This document shows, piece after piece, positions 50,900 through 60,468 of a stretch of DNA of 64,000 nt (position 1 is its first letter; each line of letters opens with the position of its first letter). Below the pieces are notes generated by a model. That model did no database searches, had not been told where the DNA came from, and saw nothing but the letters and a program-made list of their open reading frames with translations. The position numbers and the translations under genes were made by a program. Location of the stretch: NCBI RefSeq assembly GCF_030238365.1, contig NZ_JASSOT010000079.1, positions 112,233-176,232 of the forward strand, read 5' to 3'. This DNA is from Lelliottia wanjuensis. Lineage in GTDB: Bacteria; Pseudomonadota; Gammaproteobacteria; Enterobacterales; Enterobacteriaceae.

Positions 50900-51220
50900 A
50901 TGATCCCAGGCGAATACCAGATTAAACCCGGCCAGATCGCCCTCAACGTCGGGCGCAAAACCCAGCGCACGATCGTCGAAAACCACGGCGACCGCCCGAT
51001 CCAGGTCGGATCCCATTACCATTTTTACGAAGTTAACCCGGCGCTGAAATTCGATCGCGAAGCGACCAAAGGCTATCGCCTGAACATTCCGGCAGGCACC
51101 GCCGTGCGTTTCGAGCCGGGGCAAAAGCGCGAGGTGACGCTGGTGCTGATCGCCGGGGCGCAACGAGTGTTTGGTTTTCGCGGCGAAGTGATGGGTCGTC
51201 TGGAGGAGAACAATGGCTGA
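50900..51220 (+). CDS. ureB: Urease subunit beta
   Basis: The beta subunit of urease (106 aa). It starts MIPGEYQIKPGQIALNVGRK and contains the conserved QVGSHYHFYEVNPALKFDR and LNIPAGTAVRFEPGQ. GAGGTGG precedes the ATG. It overlaps ureC by 8 bases, so the two are translationally coupled. Confidence 0.97.
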   Translation: MIPGEYQIKPGQIALNVGRKTQRTIVENHGDRPIQVGSHYHFYEVNPALKFDREATKGYRLNIPAGTAVRFEPGQKREVTLVLIAGAQRVFGFRGEVMGRLEENNG

Positions 51221-52916
51221 GATTTCGCGGCAGGCGTATGCCGACATGTTTGGCCCGACGACAGGCGATAAAGTGCGGCTGGCCGACACCGAGCTGTGGA
51301 TCGAGGTGGAAAACGATCTGACGATTTACGGTGAAGAGGTCAAATTCGGCGGCGGAAAAGTGATCCGCGACGGCATGGGACAGGGGCAGATGACCGCTCA
51401 GGACTGTGTAGACCTGGTGCTGACCAACGCGCTGATCGTCGATCACTGGGGGATCGTGAAGGCCGATATCGGCGTCAAAGACGGCAGGATCTTCGCCATC
51501 GGCAAAGCCGGAAACCCGGATATTCAGCCTGGCGTGACGATCCCGATCGGCGCGGCGACAGAGGTGATCGCCGCCGAAGGCAAGATCGTCACCGCCGGTG
51601 GGATCGACACCCACATCCACTGGATCTGTCCGCAGCAGGCGGAAGAGGCGCTGGTCTCCGGCGTGACGACGATGATTGGCGGCGGCACCGGTCCGGCGGC
51701 GGGCACCAACGCCACCACCTGCACACCGGGGCCATGGTATATCGCGCGAATGTTGCAGGCCGCCGACACCCTGCCGGTGAATATCGGTCTGCTGGGCAAA
51801 GGCAACGCGTCCAATCCTGACGCCCTGCGCGAACAGGTCGCGGCGGGCGCGATCGGCCTGAAAATTCACGAAGACTGGGGCTCAACGCCAGCGGCGATCA
51901 ACTGCTCGCTGGAGGTTGCCGAAGAGATGGACATTCAGGTGGCGCTGCACAGCGACACCCTCAATGAAGGCGGGTTTGTCGAAGATACGCTGGCAGCCAT
52001 CGGCGGGCGAACCATTCACACCTTCCATACCGAAGGGGCGGGCGGCGGCCATGCGCCGGATATTATTACCGCCTGCGCGCACCCGAACATTTTGCCCTCC
52101 TCCACCAACCCGACGCTGCCGTACACGGTCAATACCATCGACGAGCACCTCGATATGCTGATGGTTTGCCACCATCTTGATCCGGATATCGCCGAGGACG
52201 TGGCCTTTGCCGAATCGCGCATTCGCCGCGAAACCATTGCCGCCGAAGATGTGTTGCATGATATCGGCGCCTTCTCCCTGACTTCGTCCGATTCCCAGGC
52301 GATGGGCCGCGTGGGTGAAGTGATTATCCGCACCTGGCAGGTGGCGCACCGCATGAAGGTGCAGCGCGGACCGCTTGCGGAAGAGTCCGGGGATAACGAC
52401 AACTTCCGCGTTAAACGCTACGTCGCCAAATACACCATCAACCCGGCGCTGACCCACGGCATCGCCCACGAAGTCGGCTCGATTGAAGCGGGAAAACTGG
52501 CGGATCTGGTGGTCTGGTCCCCGGCGTTTTTTGGCGTCAAACCGGCCACGATCGTCAAAGGCGGGATGATCGCCTGCGCGCCGATGGGGGATATCAACGC
52601 CTCGATCCCCACGCCGCAGCCGGTGCACTATCGCCCGATGTTTGGATCCCTCGGGGCAGCACGTCACGCCACGCGCCTGACCTTTGTCTCCCAGGCCGCC
52701 GCCGCGAACGGCATTCCCCAGCAGCTCAATTTACAAAGCGCTATTGCCGTAGTGAAGGGCTGCCGGACGGTGAAAAAAGCCGACATGATCCACAACAGCC
52801 TGCAGCCGAACATCACCGTCGACGCGCAAACCTATGAGGTACGCGTTGACGGCGAACTGATCACCAGCGAACCGGCAGACGTCCTGCCGATGGCGCAACG
52901 CTATTTCCTGTTCTGA
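51213..52916 (+). CDS. ureC: Urease subunit alpha (catalytic, dinickel)
   Basis: The catalytic subunit hydrolyses urea to ammonia and carbamate. Its 567 aa equal Klebsiella aerogenes UreC. All active-site residues are present at Klebsiella positions: nickel ligands H134, H136, H246, H272 and D360, the carbamylated lysine K217 in GLKIHED, and H219, C319 and H320 on the mobile flap (MVCHHL). It therefore looks fully functional. It is flanked by ureB (8-base overlap) and ureE (9-base gap). Confidence 0.98.
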   Translation: MAEISRQAYADMFGPTTGDKVRLADTELWIEVENDLTIYGEEVKFGGGKVIRDGMGQGQMTAQDCVDLVLTNALIVDHWGIVKADIGVKDGRIFAIGKAGNPDIQPGVTIPIGAATEVIAAEGKIVTAGGIDTHIHWICPQQAEEALVSGVTTMIGGGTGPAAGTNATTCTPGPWYIARMLQAADTLPVNIGLLGKGNASNPDALREQVAAGAIGLKIHEDWGSTPAAINCSLEVAEEMDIQVALHSDTLNEGGFVEDTLAAIGGRTIHTFHTEGAGGGHAPDIITACAHPNILPSSTNPTLPYTVNTIDEHLDMLMVCHHLDPDIAEDVAFAESRIRRETIAAEDVLHDIGAFSLTSSDSQAMGRVGEVIIRTWQVAHRMKVQRGPLAEESGDNDNFRVKRYVAKYTINPALTHGIAHEVGSIEAGKLADLVVWSPAFFGVKPATIVKGGMIACAPMGDINASIPTPQPVHYRPMFGSLGAARHATRLTFVSQAAAANGIPQQLNLQSAIAVVKGCRTVKKADMIHNSLQPNITVDAQTYEVRVDGELITSEPADVLPMAQRYFLF

Positions 52917-52925
52917 GGAGAGATA

Positions 52926-53384
52926 ATGATCTACTTAACCCAACGCCTTGATCACGCCCACCCGGTCACCGCCAGCGTGACCCTGCCGATTGATGTGCGG
53001 GTGAAAAGCCGCGCCCGCGTGGAGTTGAACGATGGGCGCGAAGCGGGCCTGATGCTACCGCGCGGGCTTTTGCTGCGAGGCGGCGATCTGCTCACCACCG
53101 ACGACGGCCTGGAGGTGATCGAAGTGATCGCCGCGCCGGAGTCCGTGTCGGTGGTGCGCTGCGCCGACCCGTATCTGCTCGCCCGCGCCTGCTATCACCT
53201 TGGCAATCGCCATGTGCCGCTGCAAATCATGCCCGGCGAACTGCGCTATCACCACGATCACGTCCTCGACGACATGCTGCGCCAGTTCGATCTCGACGTA
53301 ACTTTTGCGCATCTGCCGTTTGAGCCGGAAGCCGGGGCCTACACAAGTGAAGCCCAGGGTCACTCGCACGCCCATTCCCATTAA
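52926..53384 (+). CDS. ureE: Urease nickel metallochaperone UreE
   Basis: UreE delivers nickel to the UreDFG complex. The 152 residues have the N-terminal peptide-binding domain (MIYLTQRLDHAHPVTASV), the conserved metal region YHLGNRHVPLQI, and a C-terminal tail with spaced His (GHSHAHSH). The tail is shorter and less His-rich than in Klebsiella UreE, so nickel storage capacity is probably lower. Confidence 0.95.
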   Translation: MIYLTQRLDHAHPVTASVTLPIDVRVKSRARVELNDGREAGLMLPRGLLLRGGDLLTTDDGLEVIEVIAAPESVSVVRCADPYLLARACYHLGNRHVPLQIMPGELRYHHDHVLDDMLRQFDLDVTFAHLPFEPEAGAYTSEAQGHSHAHSH

Positions 53385-53398
53385 GGCGCGCTGAACGA

Positions 53399-54073
53399 AT
53401 GGAGCACAACCGCCAGCAGTTACGCCTGATGCAGCTCTCCAGCAGCAGCCTGCCGGTCGGCTCGTTCACCTGGTCCCAGGGGCTCGAGTGGGCGGTGGAA
53501 GCAGGCTGGATCACTACGGTGGCAGAGTTCAGCCACTGGCAGATTCAGCAGATGGAGCAGAGTTTTTTGTGCGTCGATTTGCCGCTGTTTCTGCGCCTGT
53601 ATCGCGCCTGCGAGCAGAACGACTTCGCCGCCGCAAAACGCTGGACGGCGTACCTGCTCGCCTGCCGGGAAACGCGCGAACTGCGCGAAGAGGAGCGCAA
53701 TCGCGGCGCGGCTTTTACCCGGCTGATTAAGAGCTGGGAGCCTGACTGTCCACCCGACTGGCTGCCGCTCTTTTCACAGAGCCAGCTGTGCGGCATGGCG
53801 TGGCTCGGCGTGCGCTGGAAAATCGACGCTCATGCCCTGGCTCTGAGTCTCGGCTACAGCTGGATAGAGAGCGCGGTGATGGCGGGTGTGAAGCTGGTGC
53901 CCTTTGGCCAGCAGGCGGCCCAGCAGTTGATTATCGAATTAAGCGACCATTTTGCTGAAAAGCTCGGTCAGGCGTGGGCGCGCAGCGATGACGAACTGGG
54001 GGCGGCGACGCCGCTCTCGGCCATCGCCTCGGCGCGTCACGAAAACCAATATTCACGGTTATTCCGATCCTGA
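53399..54073 (+). CDS. ureF: Urease accessory protein UreF
   Basis: UreF is the GTPase-gating partner in the UreDFG maturation complex. It is 224 aa and helical. The hallmark segment is MQLSSSSLPVGSFTWSQGLE, and the C-terminal part includes YSWIESAVMAGVKLVPFGQ and HENQYSRLFRS. The start ATG at 53399 has a weak upstream purine run. ureG starts 10 bases after the stop. Confidence 0.95.
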   Translation: MEHNRQQLRLMQLSSSSLPVGSFTWSQGLEWAVEAGWITTVAEFSHWQIQQMEQSFLCVDLPLFLRLYRACEQNDFAAAKRWTAYLLACRETRELREEERNRGAAFTRLIKSWEPDCPPDWLPLFSQSQLCGMAWLGVRWKIDAHALALSLGYSWIESAVMAGVKLVPFGQQAAQQLIIELSDHFAEKLGQAWARSDDELGAATPLSAIASARHENQYSRLFRS

Positions 54074-54083
54074 GGATTTTTTT

Positions 54084-54701
54084 ATGGCTGATTACAAACA
54101 TCCCCTGCGCGTGGGCGTCGGTGGCCCGGTCGGTTCGGGAAAAACCGCCCTGCTCGAAGCGCTGTGCAAAGCGATGCGCGACACATACCAGCTGGCCGTC
54201 GTGACCAACGACATCTACACCAAAGAGGATCAGCGCATCCTGACGGAAGCGGGGGCGCTGGAGCCGGAACGCATTGTCGGCGTGGAAACAGGCGGCTGCC
54301 CGCATACGGCGATCCGCGAAGATGCCTCGATGAATCTCGCGGCGGTGGAAGCGTTAAGCGAGAAGTTCGGCAATCTGGATCTGATTTTTGTCGAGAGCGG
54401 CGGGGATAATCTCAGCGCCACCTTTAGTCCGGAGCTGGCGGATCTGACGATCTACGTGATTGACGTCGCCGAGGGCGAAAAGATCCCGCGCAAAGGCGGA
54501 CCGGGGATCACTAAATCGGATTTCCTGGTGATCAATAAAACGGATCTGGCGCCGTACGTCGGGGCGTCTCTGGAAGTCATGGAAAGCGACACCAACCGGA
54601 TGCGCGGCGAACGTCCGTGGACCTTTACCAACCTGAAAGCGGGTGATGGTCTGGCGAGGATTATTGAATTTCTGGAAGTGAAAGGGATGTTGAGGGTTTA
54701 G
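54084..54701 (+). CDS. ureG: Urease accessory GTPase UreG
   Basis: UreG is the GTPase (SIMIBI class) that couples GTP hydrolysis to nickel insertion. It is 205 aa. The P-loop is GPVGSGKT near residue 13. VVTNDIYTKEDQ, ETGGCPHTAIRED with the metal-binding CPH motif, VESGGDNL and the guanine motif NKTD follow. I chose the ATG at 54084, preceded by GAGG. A frame opening at 53952 lies within ureF. No nickel transporter or ureJ follows. A BIME does. Confidence 0.97.
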   Translation: MADYKHPLRVGVGGPVGSGKTALLEALCKAMRDTYQLAVVTNDIYTKEDQRILTEAGALEPERIVGVETGGCPHTAIREDASMNLAAVEALSEKFGNLDLIFVESGGDNLSATFSPELADLTIYVIDVAEGEKIPRKGGPGITKSDFLVINKTDLAPYVGASLEVMESDTNRMRGERPWTFTNLKAGDGLARIIEFLEVKGMLRV

Positions 54702-54709
54702 CGGGTTTT

Positions 54710-54816
54710 GCCGGGCGGCGCTTCGCTTGCACCGGCCTACGGTTTTGTAGGCCCGGTAAGCGCAGCGACACAGACCGCACCGTTTGTAGGCCCGGTAAGC
54801 GCAGCGCCACCGGGCA
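54710..54816. repeat. REP cluster with three units after ureG
   Basis: One unit GCCGGGCGGCGCTTCGCTTG... is followed by two direct copies of TTGTAGGCCCGGTAAGCGCA..., the first of which is cut short. Both copies run into the same ACAGACCGCAC tail. The pattern looks like a short tandem duplication inside a BIME. It lies between convergent ureG and tsaD. Confidence 0.85.
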
Positions 54817-54829
54817 ATACAGACCGCAC

Positions 54830-55843
54830 TTATGCCGCAGGCAACTCCGCCAGCGGCCAGCGTGGACGCACGGAAACGCTCAAATCCGCCGTCGCGCCCG
54901 CTTTCGCACGCACCATGCCCGCGTAGGCAATCATCGCGCCGTTATCGGTACAAAACTCCGGACGCGCGTAAAACACTTCGCCGCGGCGTTTTTGCATCAT
55001 CTCCGCCAGCTTCGCACGCAGCGTGCGGTTGGCGCTCACGCCTCCCGCCATCACCAGACGCTTAAAGCCGGTCTGATCCAGCGCGCGTTTGCACTTGATC
55101 ATCAGCGTATCCACCACCGCATCTTCAAACGCACGAGCGATGTCCGCGCGGGTCTGATCGTCATTTTCATTATTACGAATGGTGTTCGCCGCGAAGGTTT
55201 TCAGGCCCGAGAAGCTGAAATCCAGCCCTGGGCGATCGGTCATTGGACGCGGGAAAACGAAGCGTTTTTCAACACCCTGTGACGCCAGTTTCGACAGCAT
55301 TGGGCCACCAGGATAATCCAGGCCCAGCAGTTTGGCGGTTTTATCGAAAGCTTCACCGGCGGCGTCATCGATGGACTCGCCGAGCAGCTCGTACTCACCA
55401 ATGCCGGTTACGCTGATAAGCTGGGTATGACCGCCGGAAACCAGCAGCGCTACGAACGGAAACTCAGGCGGATTCTCTTCCAGCATCGGTGCCAGAAGGT
55501 GCCCTTCCATATGGTGAACCGCAATCGCCGGAACATCCCACGCAAACGCCAACGAACGCCCGACTGTCGCTCCGACCAGCAGTGCACCGACCAGACCCGG
55601 CCCGGCGGTATAGGCCACCGCATCGATATCTTTTGCGGTCAATCCGGACTCTTTCAGCGCCGCCTGAATCAGGGGAACCGTTTTGCGCACGTGATCGCGC
55701 GACGCCAGCTCAGGCACCACTCCGCCGTAATCAGCGTGCAATTTCACCTGACTATACAGTTGGTTGGCTAACAGACCTTTTTCGTCGTCGTAAATGGCGA
55801 TGCCGGTTTCATCGCAGGATGTTTCAATACCCAGTACACGCAT
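54830..55843 (-). CDS. tsaD: tRNA N6-adenosine threonylcarbamoyltransferase TsaD
   Basis: TsaD transfers the threonylcarbamoyl group to A37 of ANN-reading tRNAs, working with TsaB, TsaE and TsaC. The protein is 337 aa as in E. coli. The ASKHA fold begins RVLGIETSCDETGIAIYD. The metal-binding HXXXH motif is H111/H115 in HHMEGH. The C-terminal part has VMAGGVSANRTLR and FCTDNGAMIAYAG. It is divergent from rpsU, as in E. coli. Confidence 0.97.
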   Translation of the reverse strand: MRVLGIETSCDETGIAIYDDEKGLLANQLYSQVKLHADYGGVVPELASRDHVRKTVPLIQAALKESGLTAKDIDAVAYTAGPGLVGALLVGATVGRSLAFAWDVPAIAVHHMEGHLLAPMLEENPPEFPFVALLVSGGHTQLISVTGIGEYELLGESIDDAAGEAFDKTAKLLGLDYPGGPMLSKLASQGVEKRFVFPRPMTDRPGLDFSFSGLKTFAANTIRNNENDDQTRADIARAFEDAVVDTLMIKCKRALDQTGFKRLVMAGGVSANRTLRAKLAEMMQKRRGEVFYARPEFCTDNGAMIAYAGMVRAKAGATADLSVSVRPRWPLAELPAA

Positions 55844-55908
55844 GGCTTAATTTACCTCTTTTCGATACCGCGCAGTGTAGGGCGAATGCGGGTCGATGTA
55901 TACCCTGA

Positions 55909-56286
<378 letters not shown>

Positions 56287-56290
56287 TCTG

Positions 56291-56310
56291 TTGAGGGCGC
56301 ACGCCCTCAA
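56291..56310. other. Palindrome after rpsU stop
   Basis: TTGAGGGCG-CA-CGCCCTCAA is a near-perfect palindrome starting 4 bases past the rpsU stop. It lacks a T-run. It may be a stability hairpin for the rpsU message upstream of the attenuating terminator. Confidence 0.6.
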
Positions 56311-56333
56311 TGGTCAGACTGAGTTATAGTCGT

Positions 56334-56370
56334 AAGGCCGTGCTTCCGGAAGGAATGCGCGGCTTATTTT
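56334..56370 (+). terminator. Internal (T1-type) terminator between rpsU and dnaG
   Basis: AAGGCCGTGC pairs with GCGCGGCTT (one bulge, one G-T pair) and is followed by ATTTT. It corresponds in position to the known E. coli T1 attenuator that lowers dnaG expression relative to rpsU. Confidence 0.7.
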
Positions 56371-56401
56371 CGTTTATGCGTAGCAAATTTTTACGGGGCC
56401 T

Positions 56402-58147
56402 ATGGCTGGACGAATCCCACGCGTATTTATCAATGACCTGCTGGCCAGAACCGACATCGTCGATCTCATCGACGCGCGGGTAAAGCTCAAAAAGCAGGGC
56501 AAGAACTACCATGCGTGCTGTCCGTTCCATAACGAAAAAACCCCCTCTTTCACCGTAAACGGTGAAAAACAGTTTTACCACTGCTTTGGCTGTGGCGCAC
56601 ACGGTAATGCCGTCGACTTCCTGATGAACTACGACAAGCTCGAGTTCGTGGAAACCGTCGAAGAACTGGCGGCGATGCACAACCTTGAAGTGCCTTACGA
56701 AGCAGGCAGCGGTCCGAGTCAGATAGAGCGTCATCAACGACAAACGCTTTACCAGCTGATGGACGGTCTGAATTCGTTTTACCAACAGTCTCTTAAGCAA
56801 AAAGTAGCTGAACCTGCGCGTCAGTATCTGACCCGACGCGGTTTAAGCGACGAAGTCATTGCGCGTTTCGCTATTGGTTACGCCCCGCCCGGCTGGGACA
56901 ACGTGTTAAAGCGTTTTGGTGGCAATAGCGAAGATCGTCAATCTCTGATCGACGCCGGCATGCTGGTGACAAACGATCAGGGAAGAAGCTACGACCGTTT
57001 CCGCGAGCGGGTGATGTTCCCCATTCGCGATAAGCGAGGCCGGGTGATTGGTTTTGGTGGGCGCGTGCTGGGTGACGGCATGCCGAAATACCTCAACTCC
57101 CCGGAAACCGATATTTTCCACAAAGGTCGCCAGCTGTATGGCCTTTATGAAGCCCAGCAGGATAACGCTGAACCCCGGCGTTTACTGGTGGTCGAAGGCT
57201 ATATGGACGTGGTCGCGCTGGCGCAGTACGACATCAACTACGCGGTAGCGTCGTTGGGAACGTCCACCACCGCCGACCACATTCAGCTCCTGTTCCGGGC
57301 GACGAATAACGTCATCTGTTGTTACGACGGTGACCGAGCCGGACGCGACGCCGCCTGGCGCGCGCTGGAAACTGCACTACCTTATATGACCGACGGGCGC
57401 CAGCTGCGCTTTATGTTCCTGCCCGACGGTGAAGACCCGGATACGCTGGTGCGTAAAGAGGGCAAAGCGGCGTTTGAAGCGCGGATGGAGCAGGCTCAGC
57501 CGCTCTCCACGTTTTTGTTTAACAGCCTGATGCCGCAGGTGGATTTGAGTACCCCGGACGGACGCGCTCAGCTGAGTACGCTGGCCCTGCCGCTGATTTC
57601 TCAGGTCCCAGGCGAGACGCTGCGCATTTACCTGCGTCAGGAGCTCGGCAACAAGCTCGGCATTCTGGATGACAGCCAGCTTGAACGTTTAATGCCTAAA
57701 CTGGCGGAAAACGGTGCGGTTCGCCCCGCGCCACAGCTAAAACGCACAACCATGCGTATACTGATAGGGTTACTGGTGCAAAACCCAGAGCTGGCGCCGC
57801 AAGTACCGCCGCTCGCGGGTTTGAATCATGAAAAGCTGCCAGGACTTGGCCTGTTTTCAGAACTGGTCAACACCTGTTTGTCGCAGCCTGGTCTGACGAC
57901 CGGCCAGCTTCTGGAGCACTATCGCGGCACAAAAGAGGCCGCCACCCTTGAAAAACTGTCGATGTGGGACGATATAGCAGATAAGGACATTGCAGAAAAA
58001 ACGTTCACCGACTCACTTAACCATATGTTTGATTCGATGCTTGAACTGCGCCAGGAAGAGTTGATTGCTCGCGAGCGAACTCACGGCTTAAGCAGCGAAG
58101 AACGCCGGGAACTCTGGATGTTAAACCAGGAACTGGCCAAGAAATAA
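56402..58147 (+). CDS. dnaG: DNA primase
   Basis: DnaG makes RNA primers at the replication fork. The 581 aa equal E. coli. The zinc-binding domain has C40, H43, C61 and C64 (CCPFHNEK and YHCFGCGAHG). The RNA polymerase core contains the TOPRIM motifs LLVVEGYMDVVAL and CYDGDRAGRDAAW. The C-terminal region is the helicase-binding domain. There is no strong ribosome site before the ATG, consistent with the low expression known for dnaG. Confidence 0.98.
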   Translation: MAGRIPRVFINDLLARTDIVDLIDARVKLKKQGKNYHACCPFHNEKTPSFTVNGEKQFYHCFGCGAHGNAVDFLMNYDKLEFVETVEELAAMHNLEVPYEAGSGPSQIERHQRQTLYQLMDGLNSFYQQSLKQKVAEPARQYLTRRGLSDEVIARFAIGYAPPGWDNVLKRFGGNSEDRQSLIDAGMLVTNDQGRSYDRFRERVMFPIRDKRGRVIGFGGRVLGDGMPKYLNSPETDIFHKGRQLYGLYEAQQDNAEPRRLLVVEGYMDVVALAQYDINYAVASLGTSTTADHIQLLFRATNNVICCYDGDRAGRDAAWRALETALPYMTDGRQLRFMFLPDGEDPDTLVRKEGKAAFEARMEQAQPLSTFLFNSLMPQVDLSTPDGRAQLSTLALPLISQVPGETLRIYLRQELGNKLGILDDSQLERLMPKLAENGAVRPAPQLKRTTMRILIGLLVQNPELAPQVPPLAGLNHEKLPGLGLFSELVNTCLSQPGLTTGQLLEHYRGTKEAATLEKLSMWDDIADKDIAEKTFTDSLNHMFDSMLELRQEELIARERTHGLSSEERRELWMLNQELAKK

Positions 58148-58157
58148 ACGAAAGACA

Positions 58158-58272
58158 AAATCATTCAAGTTGTATCAAGGCAGCAAGTGAACGAATGCCT
58201 GGGAGTGTACATAAGTACATGACCAGGATTCGAGAACGAAGCTAACGCAGAGACAACTTGAAGGATGAAGTA
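58158..58272. repeat. ERIC-like palindromic element between dnaG and rpoD
   Basis: TTCAAGTTGT (58164-58173) and ACAACTTGAA (58253-58262) are perfect 10-base inverted ends. In the centre CCTGG...TGTAC-ATAA-GTACA...CCAGG forms a second nested hairpin. The central TACATAAGTACATGACCAGG resembles the ERIC core. It occupies about 115 bases of the 274-base dnaG-rpoD gap, so it is transcribed as part of the operon. Confidence 0.7.
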
Positions 58273-58421
58273 TTTAACGGCTTAAGTGCCGAATATCGAT
58301 CGGGAAGCCCCCGGCAGCCGCACTGAGAGGCAGCGGCAAAAATATAAGTACGCCCTCGCTTCAAAGGTTGGCAGCGACACCGCCGACACCAATTAAACGA
58401 ATTAAGTGTGGATACCGTCTT

Positions 58422-60266
58422 ATGGAGCAAAACCCGCAGTCACAGCTGAAACTTCTTGTCCAACGTGGTAAGGAGCAAGGCTATCTGACCTATGCCGAGG
58501 TCAATGACCATCTGCCGGAAGATATCGTCGATTCAGATCAAATCGAAGACATCATCCAAATGATCAATGACATGGGTATTCAGGTGATGGAAGAAGCACC
58601 GGATGCCGATGATCTGTTGCTGGCTGAAAACTCCAACAACACCGACGAAGATGCAGAAGAAGCCGCTGCACAGGTGTTGTCCAGCGTTGAATCTGAAATC
58701 GGCCGTACCACTGACCCGGTGCGCATGTACATGCGCGAAATGGGTACCGTTGAACTGCTGACCCGCGAAGGCGAAATCGACATCGCGAAACGCATTGAAG
58801 ACGGGATCAACCAGGTTCAGTGCTCCGTTGCCGAATACCCTGAAGCGATCACCTATCTGCTCGAGCAGTACGATCGCGTCGAAGCCGAAGAAGCGCGTCT
58901 TTCTGACCTGATCACCGGCTTTGTCGATCCAAACGCGGAAGAAGACCTGGCGCCAACGGCGACTCACGTCGGTTCTGAACTGTCTCAGGAAGAGATGGAT
59001 GATGACGAAGACGAAGAGGAAGAAGACGACGACGACAGCAGCGACGATGACAACAGCATCGATCCTGAGCTGGCGCGCGAGAAGTTTGGCGAGCTGCGTA
59101 CCCAGTACGAACTGGCTCGTGACACCATCAAAGCCAAAGGCCGCAGCCATGCAGCCGCTCAGGCCGAGATTCAGAAACTGTCTGAAGTCTTCAAACAGTT
59201 CCGCCTGGTGCCGAAGCAGTTCGACTACCTGGTAAACAGCATGCGCGTCATGATGGACCGCGTTCGTACTCAAGAACGTATCATCATGAAGCTGTGTGTT
59301 GAGCAGTGCAAAATGCCGAAAAAGAACTTCATCACCCTGTTCACCGGCAACGAAACCAGCGAAACCTGGTTCAACGCGGCTATCGCGATGAACAAGCCAT
59401 GGTCTGAAAAACTGCACGATGTGGCTGATGATGTTCAGCGCGGCCTGCAGAAACTGCGTCAAATCGAAGAAGAGACCGGCCTGACCATCGAGCAGGTTAA
59501 AGACATCAACCGTCGCATGTCTATCGGCGAAGCGAAAGCCCGTCGTGCGAAGAAAGAGATGGTTGAAGCGAACTTACGTCTGGTTATTTCGATCGCCAAG
59601 AAATATACCAACCGTGGTCTGCAGTTCCTGGATCTGATTCAGGAAGGTAACATCGGTCTGATGAAAGCGGTTGATAAGTTTGAATATCGCCGTGGTTACA
59701 AATTCTCCACCTACGCTACCTGGTGGATCCGTCAGGCAATCACCCGCTCTATCGCGGATCAGGCTCGCACCATCCGTATCCCGGTGCATATGATTGAGAC
59801 CATCAACAAACTCAACCGTATCTCCCGCCAGATGCTGCAAGAGATGGGCCGCGAGCCGACGCCAGAAGAGCTGGCCGAGCGCATGCTGATGCCAGAAGAT
59901 AAGATTCGTAAGGTGCTGAAAATCGCCAAAGAGCCTATCTCCATGGAAACGCCAATCGGCGACGATGAAGATTCGCATTTGGGTGATTTCATCGAGGATA
60001 CCACCCTCGAGCTGCCGCTGGACTCTGCCACGACCGAGAGCCTGCGTGCTGCCACTCACGACGTTCTGGCGGGCCTCACCGCTCGTGAAGCGAAAGTCCT
60101 GCGTATGCGTTTCGGTATCGATATGAACACCGACCACACGCTGGAAGAAGTGGGTAAACAGTTCGACGTTACCCGCGAACGTATCCGTCAGATCGAAGCG
60201 AAGGCTCTGCGCAAACTGCGCCACCCAAGCCGCTCTGAAGTTCTGCGTAGCTTCCTCGACGATTAA
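58422..60266 (+). CDS. rpoD: RNA polymerase sigma factor sigma70
   Basis: The housekeeping sigma factor (614 aa, one more than I recall for E. coli). Region 1.1 begins MEQNPQSQLKLLVQRGKEQG. A strongly acidic stretch (DDDEDEEEEDDDDSSDDD) lies within the non-conserved region. Region 2 contains DLIQEGNIGLMKAVDKFEYR and YKFSTYATWWIRQAITR. Region 4 contains TLEEVGKQFDVTRERIRQIE. The ATG at 58422 matches E. coli. An upstream in-frame start at 58368 is rejected. A separate heat-shock promoter inside dnaG is known in E. coli, and I did not try to place it here. Confidence 0.98.
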   Translation: MEQNPQSQLKLLVQRGKEQGYLTYAEVNDHLPEDIVDSDQIEDIIQMINDMGIQVMEEAPDADDLLLAENSNNTDEDAEEAAAQVLSSVESEIGRTTDPVRMYMREMGTVELLTREGEIDIAKRIEDGINQVQCSVAEYPEAITYLLEQYDRVEAEEARLSDLITGFVDPNAEEDLAPTATHVGSELSQEEMDDDEDEEEEDDDDSSDDDNSIDPELAREKFGELRTQYELARDTIKAKGRSHAAAQAEIQKLSEVFKQFRLVPKQFDYLVNSMRVMMDRVRTQERIIMKLCVEQCKMPKKNFITLFTGNETSETWFNAAIAMNKPWSEKLHDVADDVQRGLQKLRQIEEETGLTIEQVKDINRRMSIGEAKARRAKKEMVEANLRLVISIAKKYTNRGLQFLDLIQEGNIGLMKAVDKFEYRRGYKFSTYATWWIRQAITRSIADQARTIRIPVHMIETINKLNRISRQMLQEMGREPTPEELAERMLMPEDKIRKVLKIAKEPISMETPIGDDEDSHLGDFIEDTTLELPLDSATTESLRAATHDVLAGLTAREAKVLRMRFGIDMNTDHTLEEVGKQFDVTRERIRQIEAKALRKLRHPSRSEVLRSFLDD

Positions 60267-60284
60267 TCGCAAATCGTTCTGAAT

Positions 60285-60313
60285 AAGGCCACAGCTTGCT
60301 GTGGCCTTTTTTT
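60285..60313 (+). terminator. Terminator of the rpsU-dnaG-rpoD operon
   Basis: AAGGCCACAG and CTGTGGCCTT form a perfect 10-bp stem around a 4-base loop, followed by seven T (60307-60313). Confidence 0.92.
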
Positions 60314-60468
60314 ATCTCTCGATAACTACCCTGTGAAAATCATCGCAACAGAGATAAACCCACGTTGCTATTGTTATCTTTCAACATATAATCAATCCCT
60401 CAGATGATTCTTACCTAAGTAACAGAGTATTCCCCACTCTCCATTACCCAGCAGGGACTGATAAAAAA

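Noticed and set aside
50318..51289. Antisense frame across ureD-ureA-ureB
   Set aside because: Spans three clear urease genes in shadow, with no plausible domain.
56291..56310. Palindrome after rpsU as an independent terminator
   Set aside because: No T-run follows, and the better terminator candidate is at 56334-56370.
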